A stretch of DNA of 64,000 nucleotides, from NCBI GenBank assembly GCA_037176845.1, contig JAYKXP010000055.1, positions 186,001-250,000 on the forward strand, given 5' to 3'. Numbering within the stretch: the first letter of the stretch is position 1; each line of letters starts with the position of its first letter. The stretch is from Paramarasmius palmivorus (lineage: Eukaryota; Basidiomycota; Agaricomycetes; Agaricales; Marasmiaceae). The translations under genes were made by a program, and so were the position numbers. Below the pieces are notes generated by a model. The model had not been told where the DNA came from. It was given only the letters and a program-made list of their open reading frames with translations, and ran no database searches. Shown piece by piece: positions 11,401 to 26,362 of this stretch.

Positions 11401-14400
11401 ACGAAGTTGATTCCGTAGACGAGGAAGTATCAAACTCTGACGGAGACGATAGTGTGGAAGATACCACCGCCGACCAAGAAGAGCAGACGGAGGAGATTGT
11501 CCCAAGCACTAGTAAAGGCCTCAGACCTCTAAGACTGGTTCGTTTTCTAGAGTCTTTCAGCACTCACAATACTGATAACCTCTTGCAGTCTACGCTTCTA
11601 TTGACGAACACAAAACCTTCGCCGACATTCACGCCATCTACTGCTGATACATCTCATTCGCATTTCGGACACGGAGATGACGCTGGTAAGTGTACTTCAT
11701 GAGCATACCCTGGATGTGTGTTGATGCGCCCCCTTAAAGGTCGTCAATCTTCTGGAGACTTAGAAACTAATACTAACGACATCTCACGCTCTCGTTTATC
11801 TATTTCTTCTTTATCTTTATCGACTGCCAATGCGCCTGCATCATCTGTACCACCAACTGCATCTACACCTGCATCTGCTATCTCGGACTCGCATATGTTT
11901 TCGCTATTTAACACTTCATCTTCATCGGTGAGTCTCTGATCTAGGCACAATGCTATTCCATCTAATAGTTATGTCTAGCATTCTACGCACCGACCATCAC
12001 CACGGCCATCTTGGATACCAATGCCTGATTCGGACTCTACACCCCGACCTTCCTCGTCTTTAGGTCTGGTGTCGTCACAATCCAAGTCAATTCTATCTTC
12101 TGTTCCTTCCTCGCCAACCCGCTCCAGCAGCTGTGCGCCTCTGTCTCTACCTCAGAGACGGCAGTCTAGGATCCATTACATCCGGTCCGACGTCCCCCAA
12201 TCGGCGCCCCCGGTTGGCTCAAATAATTCTGCCACCGCGTCTTCCTACCGAAGCTCCATGAGGTCTTCAGTAAGGCTTTCTCTACCACCCAGGGAGAGAA
12301 GTAGCCTTCGGTTTGAAGAGAAGAAATGAGCCAGATATGGAAGACTCGACGTTCGTACTGCCCCATAGCCGCTTGTCACATCTTCGAAGTCGGACTGTGA
12401 AACCACTCGGAGAATCTGCCAGCACGCAGGAAGAGTATGAGGAAGAAGATTCGATTCGACAGCCCATAGCATCACCTCGGCACCCTACTCCAACGCCTAT
12501 CCATATTCCTGCACCGTCACGAGCATCGTCCTTGTCTATCCAGAGTGGCGCCGAATCGCCATTTTCTGCTCAAGTCAGGACGAGATCCTCGAGGACTTCG
12601 CCACTCGCGGAAGTGGAGAAGGATCGTCCAGCCGCACTTGTTCCAGAACCGCCTGCTACTCCATGCCCGACGTTGTTATTTGCTATCGCCAGCGATGATG
12701 CAGTAGAAGTACAAAAAGTACTAGAAGCCTCGCAGCCAACTACAGCCATTCCTTCGAGCGCTGCATCGAATGCCGGTAAGGCATCTGCTGGTTGCGTCAC
12801 TGCCAATGACGCTATTGGACCACAATCTCAGTCGGCCTTAGAGTTTGTCTTGACTAATGAAGGCTTGAAGGAACAAATTGGATATAGTGAAGGTGTTGCT
12901 AGGATATGGGGCCGATCCACAAAAGTCTGGTCTGGACTTCGCTGAGGGTGCCAGTGGGAGCAAAGAGACGGCACTTGATGGTATCAAAAGCAAATTAGCC
13001 GACTTGGACGATGCGACCCGGTGGGTCTTTCTTCCGGTCAGTGTTTGGCCATTTGCTAACTACTCTGCAGTTATTATTTGTCCCGGGCGTGCTCGAATGT
13101 TACACGTAAGACTGCCGCGCTCATGAAACGTTCCGCATTTCGTCCACTCGAGCGGATGCGTTATGGCATTATTGGACAGGACAGGGCACTTGAGCAGTTG
13201 TTCCGGGTGTTGAGTATGCACTCTGGTACCATCTCAAAGACGTCGCAACCGATTGTGGTTTTCCTCTGTGGTGAGCGTTAGTGCCGACATAATTCTTGCT
13301 TAGCTCATGTTGCGTCAGGACCAAGTGGACACGGCAAAAGTTTGCTGGCTCATCAATGTGAGTAATTTTTTGCTATCATCTTCATTTCGCCCAGCCTCCC
13401 GATCATGACCTGCACATCCTCCGGCCCTAGACTCGGGCAGCGACGGACATCAAGCATACGGGTGGCATTCTTCATTCTCTAAACCCTGAATGCTGACCTG
13501 GACCATCCCAGTTGGTTCCTTGCTCGATGTGCCCATTCACACGGTGAACATGACCACACTGAGATCAGCTGATGATCTTTGGAATTCGTATTCCATCAGC
13601 TCAAACGAAGTAAGCACATTTCTCGACTCAAACAAATCTTTTCCGCCTCTGACCCTACCTTTCATCTTTGAAATATGGATTTTAGGACACGGTTCCATGC
13701 ACGCTTGTCGAGTTCCTTGCCAACAATGAGGGGAAGCGATGCGTTGTTGTCCTCGATGTGGGTTCAGTCCTATGAGCTGGCAGTGAGATTTTGACGCGAA
13801 CATATTACCATTTTCAGGAGATCGAAAAAACCGAAGATGCAAAGGCGCTCTGGTCTCTGCTTGTCCCTTGGGAGCTTGGTAAGATCCGGCTTATTTCTTC
13901 AGGGTTGTTGTCCGTCCTCTGATTACTCCACTTTCTGATAGGTCGATGTACCTTTGAGGCCAATTCCCGAACTATTGATGTCCGGAATGTGATTTGGGTC
14001 GGCACATCCAACATAGGGCAAGATATAATTCTATCGTACCATGAGGCTCGGGAGCGCAAAAACGAAATGATGACGAGGGAAGAATACGTCGAACTCATGG
14101 GTATTGTTCGCCCACGTCTCTCGGATCAATTGGGAGCCTCTGTGCTTTCCCGCGTTTCCGCCAGTCTACCTTTCGTGCCATTCACAGATCAGGAAAGGCG
14201 AGCCATTGCATCCGAGTTCATCTCACAGAGCGAAAAGGAATCCGAGTTGGTCAAGGAAATGGTGTTGAGCAAGGAGAAGAGTGATGAGAAGAGATGGCGA
14301 GAACAGATTATCAAGGGCGCGATGAGTGATTTTATTTTATCCGAAGGTGCACGATCTTTGTACAGGGCTGTATCAAGCCAGTTGGTTGACTCTCTGGATG

Positions 14401-14408
14401 ATCTATAA
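8426..14408 (+). CDS. Long disordered protein with C-terminal ankyrin and ClpB/SKD3-like AAA+ ATPase
   Basis: The start is ATG at 8426 (MSVTMDGDRQQVG). The first roughly 1300 residues are disordered: Ser/Pro-rich, with acidic runs (near 9570-9670) and at least five copies of an ERVFTPPP-type motif between 10520 and 11190. After several small introns comes an ankyrin-like segment (TLLFAIASDDAVEVQKVL near 12680; DIVKVLLGYGADPQ near 12880). Then follow RMRYGIIGQDRALEQLFRVL, Walker A (GPSGHGKS at about 13319-13342, after an intron) and Walker B (RCVVVLD/EIEKTED split by an intron at about 13759-13817). Next come the sensor region VIWVGTSNIGQD (about 13990) and a C-terminal helical domain. Ankyrin followed by a single AAA+ domain is the arrangement of mitochondrial CLPB/SKD3 disaggregase, so an unfoldase role is likely. 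The long N-terminal extension is unusual. Frame changes near 10570, 12310 and 12880 lack splice sites. Confidence 0.7.
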
Positions 14409-14770
14409 ACTGGTGTTTCTTGACTATCAATGCACGCGCTAGGATTTGCCTCTTGCTGAATGCTGGAAGATATTAATGGATTGCTATGGTTGCCACGGTC
14501 TTCACCTTGTGTGATGAAACCGACGCCGCACCGCCTTTTTGATGCTGGCTCGCAAGCCGTACTAATTTGATTCGCTCGACCAGATGGCTGGATGCTGACC
14601 TGTGATTCATCATTGGCTGATACACGCCACGATGGTTTATAGCTGTAGCATCGAACAATTGGCCGCAAGTTTCGTTCTCTTCCCCTTCCCTCATCTTTTT
14701 CTCTTTCTCTGGTCGTTTTTGTTCCTTCTAACGACCTTTTCTTTTTCCTTTCGTTTATTTCTTCCTGACG

Positions 14771-16002
14771 ATGATACGTGGTCACGTTGGCAGAGGAGTA
14801 CACGCGGTACTCAGACGTGCACCCCACCCACAAGGAACGCCCACCTTTGACCCAGCAACAGGTCAAGCAATCTCAACTGAACAGCCAGGGAACGATTATG
14901 CAAAACAAATCGTTGCAAATACAATTCCCCCATCTACGATTGCATTGGCAGTTGTGCTGGCGGTTTGTGTGTTGGGTATCATTTCAGGTACGAACAATCA
15001 CATTCTGATATCATCGCACGCTGAGCCATTTCTCCTAGGTTGCATCTATTGGAAAGTGAAGAAGAGGAGAAGAAGTCAATCCAGTGGAACACGGCCATAC
15101 TATGCTCGCAGTCCACAGAGCACCTTGTTTGGCTCCGAGAAGGGGATGTCGAGTCGTCCACCGGACATAGTACAGTTTCGCTCGAAAAGCCCGACAAAGC
15201 ATTCATCCCTGATCCCTTCCCTTACGAACAACATGGAGGTTGGGTGCCTCAGATCCGAAACTACCGTGGCGTACCTTTGAAGGATGGTCAATTACCGGGA
15301 CATGTCAAGGCAGCTAGAGAAGGGAGGCGATGGCTCAAATCACTGTCCAAAAGTGGAATGAGCGAGAAGTCACTGATGACTCCTCCTCCGTCTTATGTCA
15401 TTGCAAACGGTGGCCCTGACAGGCTTTCCGCCTCCAATGCTCCCAAAGGACCACCTGGTATTCCGCTCCCTCCTACTCCGCCTGACTTTGACACCACTCC
15501 GCCTACACCTCCTACTCCGCCAGCGACACAGAAACTCAACTCATTCAAACCTTCCCCTCTTTCGAAAAACGAACCTTCCTCTCGCTTCTCAGTGTCGCCT
15601 CTGCCACCCAGAACACCTGGTGGCGTTGAGCCCCTTCCTAGCCCCGCTCGTTCAACATCCTTTGCGCACCAACAACAGCAAGGGTTGCAGTCATCTTCGC
15701 GATTATCCAAACACATTTCTTCCGTATTCAAAGCGAACGGCGCTTTACCGCTTCCACGCTTAATGACGGTCATTAACACTTTCGAACCATCTCTCGATGA
15801 CGAGCTCCTCGTTAAGATTGGGGACACCGTGCGCCTACTCGAGGAGTACAACGATGGATGGTGCTTGGCACAAATAATCGGAAAGGCAGACTCCCCTCGT
15901 GGTGTTGTCCCAAGATTCTGTCTCGTCGAAAGAGAGTCGGTCATCCCGACGAGTTCGGCGAAACGGAATCTGATCAAATCTATTCAAGTCGCCAAGTGGT
16001 GA
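14771..16002 (+). CDS. Single-pass membrane protein with C-terminal SH3 domain
   Basis: ATG at 14771. A short extracellular or lumenal N-terminus precedes one membrane helix (STIALAVVLAVCVLGIISG, about 14930-14987). An intron of 51 bases (14988-15038, GTACGA to CCTAG) separates it from the basic juxtamembrane stretch YWKVKKRRR. The cytoplasmic part is Pro-rich (PPTPPTPP and similar near 15470-15530) and carries the conserved-looking PYEQHGGWVPQIRNYRG. It ends in an SH3 domain (about 15770-15930: TFEPSLDDELLVKIGD, EEYNDGWCLAQI, GVVPRFCL). This layout resembles fungal Fus1-like and related SH3 membrane proteins that recruit actin or polarity factors. Joining the two frames needs a second intron of 44 to 47 bases ending at 15199, or a one-base error. 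The SH3 call is firm; the biological role is inferred. Confidence 0.75.
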
Positions 16003-17434
16003 TTCACCAACACTAAATCACACCTCATGAAATGTCATGAATTTCCGCTCCCTCATGGATCCTTCTTCGAATCCGTCCGTTCGTTCGTTCACGTATTATA
16101 GCTTACCACCTATTTTGCCCTATTTATTGTGGCTGTTGAGGCCGCCACGCTCTTCTCAACCCGATTTCGCGTTCGGACTATTAAATTGCCTCCCTATTTA
16201 TTGGGGCCAGACATTCCTTTTGCCCCATTTCACCCATTTTTATCCGTATCTATTGCCTCTTGGAACAGACTGCCGCGTCATGGTACGTGTGCCACATGGA
16301 TGGTAGGCTTGCCAGTCTTGCCTTGTGTTTTTTTGGCCCTCGGGAACTATCTGTATTCACTACAGAACGTTACTACGTTGTTACATCGATGATATTGATG
16401 TTTGTTGTATTCAAACGTGCACAATTACATTGCGCCCTTCAGAGTTCACAGTAGAACACCGAGCACCAAGAATTTCGACTCTTGATGAAGACAATTATAA
16501 GCCAACTTATGACAATTTAGGGTAACACTCGTACACTGTCACAGCCAGTCTGATGTAAAAGGAACACTCACAATAGTGGTCAGGGATAGGATAACGTCGG
16601 AATCAAAGGAACGAGAGAAAACACAACCCACACATTCGCTTACGCCGCGACCGAGTGTCAAGGCAGCCAACTTACCTGTAGTGAAGTAACCACACTGGCA
16701 GCCTAATCACCAACGGTTCCAACGACGACGAAAGTACCAAGTGCGACACGCGGGACGGCCGTCTCACGATTTCCGGAGAGTCCAAAATCTCTGAAGAGCA
16801 CGAGAAGGATTAGTATGTTGTTCGCGCAAAGTTCTCTAGGACATTGAGACTTCTTCAAGGTGTCAAGGTGAGCTTACTGTTTTCTAGTACCCAGAAGTCA
16901 ATACTGGGTATTTCAATCAATTCGAACCGCTCCATCCGGGAGGAAAAAGTTTTATAAAAATTTGGAAGTCATTGGAATCCAGAGGAAGAAATCGGGAGAA
17001 CGGTGTTCTTACTGTCTCGTTCCCCAAGAAACCGCAAGAAATTCCGCCAAAGAGAATCACTATCTCTTGAACGGGACAGGCACGAGCCACTGTACAAGTG
17101 CCGGAAGTCACATCACGTAATGTAAACAGGAATGCAATATCAATCGAAAACACGATGAAAGGAAAGCTAATACCCATAAACTAGGGTGTAAACCACTAGT
17201 GGCTGGAGTGAGGTTTTGACCTTGACCGACCTCAGAAAAGTGAAACACCTTCCCTTTTAGGTATGTAACGCGTGACTGTGACCTCGGGAAGTAACAGTCA
17301 CTCTAGTCTTATGTCAAATCCCTTGAGTGTCATGAAGTGACACTGTAGTATAGTAATGCGGAATGTATCATACAGTAACTCTATAATATGACCTTCCTAA
17401 TTCTAGTGAACCTGTCCGACATGGGTGATCACTT
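16003..17434. other. Intergenic region without a supported gene
   Basis: About 1.4 kb. Small open frames on both strands lack start context, splice logic or domain similarity that I can see. It lies between two genes that end towards each other, so it holds two 3' untranslated regions and no obvious promoter. Confidence 0.4.
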
Positions 17435-21054
<3,620 letters not shown>

Positions 21055-21730
21055 CTACTTTGGTGGGGAAGGCTTAGGTTGAGATTCGACGACGAGGGTC
21101 ACGCGGTTCGCTTCAGGCTGAGCGCTGAGTCAGATACTACAAGAGGAATTTTGTACACACGCTCACTCTTCACCGCACTCTGTCTCTTCTTCGTGTTACG
21201 TCCCTGGTTTTGACAGCTCAGAGCTCATAGGTGTTCGGCCAAAGAGAATATTCATTGCGACTCGGCGTAGCAAGTCACAGAGAGTACGTGTGGCCTCCTT
21301 ATGTTGATTAGAATCGTTAATGACTTTTCATATCACCTTCTAAAGGGTTATTACCTTCGTCGGAACACAGACATCACTGGTTTCGTCAATCGCAGTTGTT
21401 TGATTGATCAAGATATCTTTACTTCCTCGAGAACATCAGTTCGCAATTCAGCTGCTTGGTACCCATCATTCCAATGTCGACCCAATGACCATTGGAGCTT
21501 CCGTACCACACTTTCGTGTTGCTTCATCGCATGGACGCTCAAGGACGTAACCCTATAAACTTTTCACCGAAATGCGAAACCGTGAAGTCATCCGAGTTAA
21601 CACCTTCCCGTGCATCCTAATGACGGAATCACCTGCCTTCCCGGTCCGCACCACGGCAGGCGGGTAGCCTTCACATAAAACCTTGCATGGAAATGGTGCG
21701 AAGGTCGATCGTCACCTTTCCTCTGGCACT
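21055..21730. promoter_or_regulatory. Divergent promoter region between the F-box and GH43 genes
   Basis: These 676 bases separate two gene starts on opposite strands, so they must hold both promoters. I see no gene. A CATAAAAC element lies about 55 bases before the GH43 start codon (near 21675) and is TATA-like, but this is only a positional guess. Confidence 0.4.
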
Positions 21731-23303
21731 ATGGTATCTGCTCTCTTGGTTTTGTTTACTTTCGTCGTTTCGGCTTTCGCACTCGGATTACCCGAACACG
21801 AAGGCTATACCAATGTGACACTTTCGTCTCGGGCAGGAACATACAGCAACCCTTTGAATCAGCAGAAGGTATCCATGATCACATTGTCCTCTTGCTCACA
21901 CATTTGACGCCTTCACAGGGAGCAGACCCATGCATGCGTTATATCAATGGCAAATACTTCCTTACCTCGACACAAGGCACAAATATTGCAATTAAAACGT
22001 CGGCTACCGTGGAAGGACTGAAGAGCGCACCCTTGCAAGTCTTGTTCACGGATTCCACAGCTGGTAGAAACTTCAATTTCTGGTCAGTGTCAGGTTTACT
22101 TCTTGGGAGGACTGAGCTTCACTACTGCTTCAAAGGGCTCCCGAATTCTGGTCAGTACTTCGAGTCTTCTTTCGATGATCTTTACCGCAACTATCATTCC
22201 ATGATCAGGTTCCTGAATGGTAACTGGTACATGTAAGCTTAACATCACACACACACATCTCTTGTTAACGAACAATCAACCCTAGATACTACGCAGTTGC
22301 CGGCAACCGTGACGATAACACCCATCGTCTGCATGTCCTTCGCGGAGGCACCAACCCTAACGACCCTACTGTTGGGACTTACACCTACGTCAATTCGCTC
22401 ATTCCGGCCAACTTCGACAAATGGGCTGTCGATGGAAGCATTTTGCAACTCAATAATCAGCTATACTTTGTGTTCTCGGGACTCAAGACCAACTCGCCAT
22501 GGACCCAGTGTACATATATCGTGAAGATGAGCAATCCGACGACGTTGAGTGGGAATGCGGTCGAGATCAGCTGCCCGACTTTCAGCTGGGTATACATTTC
22601 GTCTTGTAAAGGATGCGTGCTCGATATTTATCTGTTTCATAGGAAACCGCCGCTACCCCTGTGCAAGAGGGTCCTGGTAAGTCGAACCAGTCTACCCTTT
22701 GGTTGCTTCCCAGCTCATACCATTCTCAGAGGTCATCACAGTTAATGGAGTAACTCATGTCAGTGCTTGCTGCATCCCTTCGAAGTCTCACTCAAGCTGT
22801 ATACAGATTGTGTACTCGGCATCCCATTGCTCTACCGATGACTACGTAGGTCTTCCTTTGTTCTCCTTTGTTCCGATAGCTGACCCCCGAAATCTTTAGG
22901 CGCTCGGCTTGCTGACTCTTAGTTCGGGTGCTGACCCCATGGTGGCTAGTAGTTGGACTAAGGTTTGGCATCCTCATCCTTTTTTGTGTATCACCAGCTC
23001 ACTGCTCTGTATCTAGGGATCCTCTCCGGTATTCACCAAGAACACCAGTGCTGGTGTTTATGGTCCTGGTCATCAGTACGTTACATTCTTCCCATATCGT
23101 CAATGCAGTCTTCAGTTGACCTTTCTTTCAGCTTTATGTTTCAAAAGGGAGATAGCTGGTACTTTGCGTATCACGGCAAGTCTGCGCCGGGTCAAGGGTG
23201 TGGTGATGTGAGGACGACGAGAGTGCAGCCTTTCAGTATTTCTGGGAGTAACCCTGTCTTCCCTGCTGCAGTTGCCACGGGTGTAGCCATTGCTGAGCCG
23301 TAA
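21731..23303 (+). CDS. Secreted GH43-type arabinanase/arabinofuranosidase
   Basis: Glycoside hydrolase family 43-like enzyme, expected to cleave arabinan or arabinoxylan side chains of plant cell walls outside the cell. ATG at 21731 starts a signal peptide (MVSALLVLFTFVVSAFA). Five-bladed beta-propeller landmarks occur in order across at least eight short introns: GADPCMRYINGKYFLTST with the putative base Asp (about 21920); FWAPEFW rebuilt across two introns (about 22080-22160); WYIYYAVAGN (about 22225-22310); KWAVDGSIL with the putative pKa-modulating Asp (about 22420); QEGPEV with the putative acid Glu (about 22668, split by an intron); GVYGPGHHS then WYFAYHGK (about 23060-23175). The stop is TAA at 23301. 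All joins work in frame with consensus introns (the first is 21869-21918), so this gene appears intact. Exact substrate cannot be told from motifs. Confidence 0.8.
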
Positions 23304-24009
23304 TATGTCTTAACGTTGTTGATGTCAATGGCATGTGTGTAGTATGTACAAATGAAGTCGAGTGTTCCAGCCCTTTTAGATGGAACAGAGATAGATATCT
23401 ATTGCCGCGACAACTCTTTTCTTCTAACGTCGTTGTTGACGTCGGCCATGGATTCCACATGCTTTGTCTTTACTTGGTATCATCTCGCGCTACTCTGAAC
23501 AATCCTTTTGCTCGCCTATTCTACAATGGAGAAACGACATATTGGATGAGTAACTGGGACTTTGCAGGACCACAGCGCTTGACATACGGTCTTCCACTTT
23601 GCGTAGTCCTAGCAGGTGGGAGCACTGGGATAACTTGACTGTGATCATAGGAATATGTAGGGAAACACGGTATATGGATGGATCGGGAGAAGTGGAAGTG
23701 ATGAGAAATGCAGGGTCCAGGGGATAGAAAAAGGTATGTCTGCTTCCTAATTCTTGAGATTTTACATCATTAATGACTTTGTTTTTCTTAAGCTACAAAC
23801 GTTTCTGCCTTACCAGAGATGCCGCTTTGTACTAGTAGAACACTCCAGTTGCAACAAACCTCCTTACTTTTCTGTAAATGCGCAGGCTGATCCTTTCACA
23901 ACCATTTCGCAACGACCAAGGTGGTCAGAGTCAAATTCTGGGTACCCCAGACACCCTCAGGCGCATGGCACATCGATGTTCCGCGCTTTACTTGATTGAG
24001 TAAAGCCCC
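23304..24009. other. Intergenic region without a supported gene
   Basis: About 700 bases between the GH43 stop and the earliest open frame of the MYND gene. An open stretch at 23333-23638 has no recognisable domain and I do not call it. Confidence 0.4.
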
Positions 24010-26094
24010 AGCTACGAAAGGAAAGCCATCGTCTGCTTTCGAAGATCTATCTCTAGTGCCCGACATGTTCGGGTTCTGTCTGATGTTGGAGCTTCTCAGA
24101 ACAGCGTTGAGTTGCGTCTTGTAATCGCTCTACTCCCTTCTCGAACCAGCCTGCGTCTATATCATACCATGTAAGCCATTTGCCTCACGTATATCGACCT
24201 CTTTATATATTCGATAACTTTTAGGCCAACCTGGCGAGTAGAGAAACCAAGTTCGTCACGCCAACGCGGGGAGATGGACTTCACCCAGTTGAAACACCCC
24301 ATCACTCGCATACCTTCGTCCATATATCTTGCGCTCTCCCTCGAACCGCCTTCCTTGTCGAAAACCAACGAGGATCAAGATATAGTGTCCATTCGCTACA
24401 TTAATGCACTTCGCGCCCTCGGTGCGCTTGGGGACTGCCTCGTTGGCAGTGACGGTCTCAATAAACGCCTTGTTGACATTCGACTAGCACCAGCCGATGC
24501 GAAAACATCGTGGTACTACATATGGAGCTGGATAAAGGAAATATTATCCACCTATCTCTTTCCAGGAGATGTCTTCGACGACGGCGAACGGATATGGGCC
24601 GGACTGAGAACAACCATTAGCAAGCTGTTTCAGTGTCATAGGATTCCTCTTACTACATCCATCCAAGCCAGAAATTCAGAAATTCATTCGCTCTGAACGA
24701 GAGTTAAAGCCCGCCATCGCTGAGACTCTTCTGTTCGTGATGGACCGCCACAAATTGGATATACAGCCCATTGTGGATGTCATGGACGTTATCAACCAGG
24801 CGCGTCACTGCACGACAGGATCCCCGCATTTGAGCAACCTTTCAGAGGACCTTCTCGATGACTGCTACGATATCCGAAATATTGTTAGCAACATGGTCAA
24901 ACGGATGATCAACCTCTTGCAAGCATCGTGCTATTCCCACTGTATTCTTTTCGGGTGCATGAAAGCTTTCATGTATCCTCGAAAGATGCGCACCGAGTGC
25001 CTTTCTGGCACACGACGCGGTGAAGTGGATTACTGCGATCATGTATCGCGTCGCCTCCCCAGGGAGTTGCAAACACGCCAGATCCGAAAACGTCGACCGA
25101 AAGGGCGAAATACTCGAGGTCTCAGCACGATATCTCCGGCAGGTTTTCTCAAAACCCAATAGCTCGGGTTGGGTCCTCCAGGCCCTAGATGAGAAGCTTC
25201 TGCCTGTTATGCGCGCATCCGAATTCTTCTTGACTGCCTCGTACCATGCACGGACGGAAGCGAAGCACATCAGGGATGAGTTTGCAAAACTCATAGACAG
25301 CCTGGTCCCACACGTTATAGTCCCGTCTATTCTCATGAAACTGCACCGTTATTTCTCGAGGAGGACGGTGACTTCGAGAGCTCTCGAGGGTCATTGGAAG
25401 CTGCTTTACGAACGAGTATGTCGTGTTCGAGAACTAATGGATCTTCGGAAGAACGAAGCCTCTGAGACGGCTACTAGCACCTGTTCTCGAGATTCGGTGA
25501 GTGTTTGAAACGCCCAGTGATTAGCGTTGATGCTCACAGGTTTGGGATCAACAGTGCACCAGCTCGCCAGCGCCCGACCGGCACACAAAGATTTGCTCGG
25601 GATGCCTCGCGAATATATACTGCAGTAAAAGGTGTCAAAAATTGGACTGGAAGACGGGACATAGAGATCTATGCAAACCTGTGATGAAAGACCGAAAGGG
25701 TGTGTTCTTGTTCTACTTTATGGGTGCTTTCTATGCTTATCAGTATCACTTGGGAAGGTGGCAAAATTGCACCACTTTACGCGGATCCTGAATTCCTTCT
25801 GTTCTGGACACACCACCAACTCCGAGACCAGATGACGATTGTACGGAGGACCTGCGCAAACGCGATGCCTCTACAGACATTTTGGTGGTAGATTGTGATT
25901 CCCCAAAACCAAAGGTTCAGTTCCTTTCGCCGGCTGAGATTCGCGAGCTGGATTCATCCCTGGACGTGACTTGTGGTACCACGGACAGCACACCCGTTGT
26001 TGTCATTTCTAGGGCGACGGGAGTGTCTAGATTTGCTTTCTTCTCTGGCCTTGAAACTTCAGATCCAACGGATACAAATCTTCCTGCGTCTTGA
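24010..26094 (+). CDS. MYND-type zinc-finger protein, start uncertain
   Basis: A large helical protein ending in a MYND zinc finger, a family common in Agaricomycetes; MYND fingers mediate protein-protein contacts. The open frame extends upstream to about 24010 (VRVLSDVGASQNSVELRL), is joined by an intron (about 24170-24224, GTAAGC to TTTTAG) to PTWRVEKPSSSRQRG, and continues with MDFTQLKHPITRIP at 24274. The finger is at about 25555-25690: CSGC, YCSKRCQKLDWKTGHRDLC, so all CxxC/CxxxC and His/Cys ligands are visible. The C-terminal part (FLSPAEIRELDSSLD) runs to the stop at 26092-26094. Frame changes near 24625, 24950 and 25795 lack good introns. No ATG is certain for the N-terminus. The target is unknown. 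Confidence 0.65.
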
Positions 26095-26362
26095 AGTAAT
26101 AACGAGCGATCTGAGCAGTCCTCTTTAATCCTTGCCATGTCGAAACGTTGCACTCGTGTTCCTCCACACTTCTTGTTTCTTGATTCATGTTTTTGGTATT
26201 CATCTCTGCGTTGATGTTAGTATAGATAAGTACCATAGCTGGGGTTTTCCATACGCAAATAGTAAATGCATCGGAGATGTTGAGGGTCAAGATAGATAGA
26301 TATCTATTCGGGGTTGAGCAACGTGATACTAACGCCAATTTTCTTCAACCTCGACCTCCATC

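Noticed and set aside
9468..15977. Long antisense open frames opposite the Ser/Pro-rich genes (for example 9468-9824, 11216-11563, 15393-15977)
   Set aside because: They mirror low-complexity coding sequence of the plus strand, lack introns and start context, and show only compositional bias.
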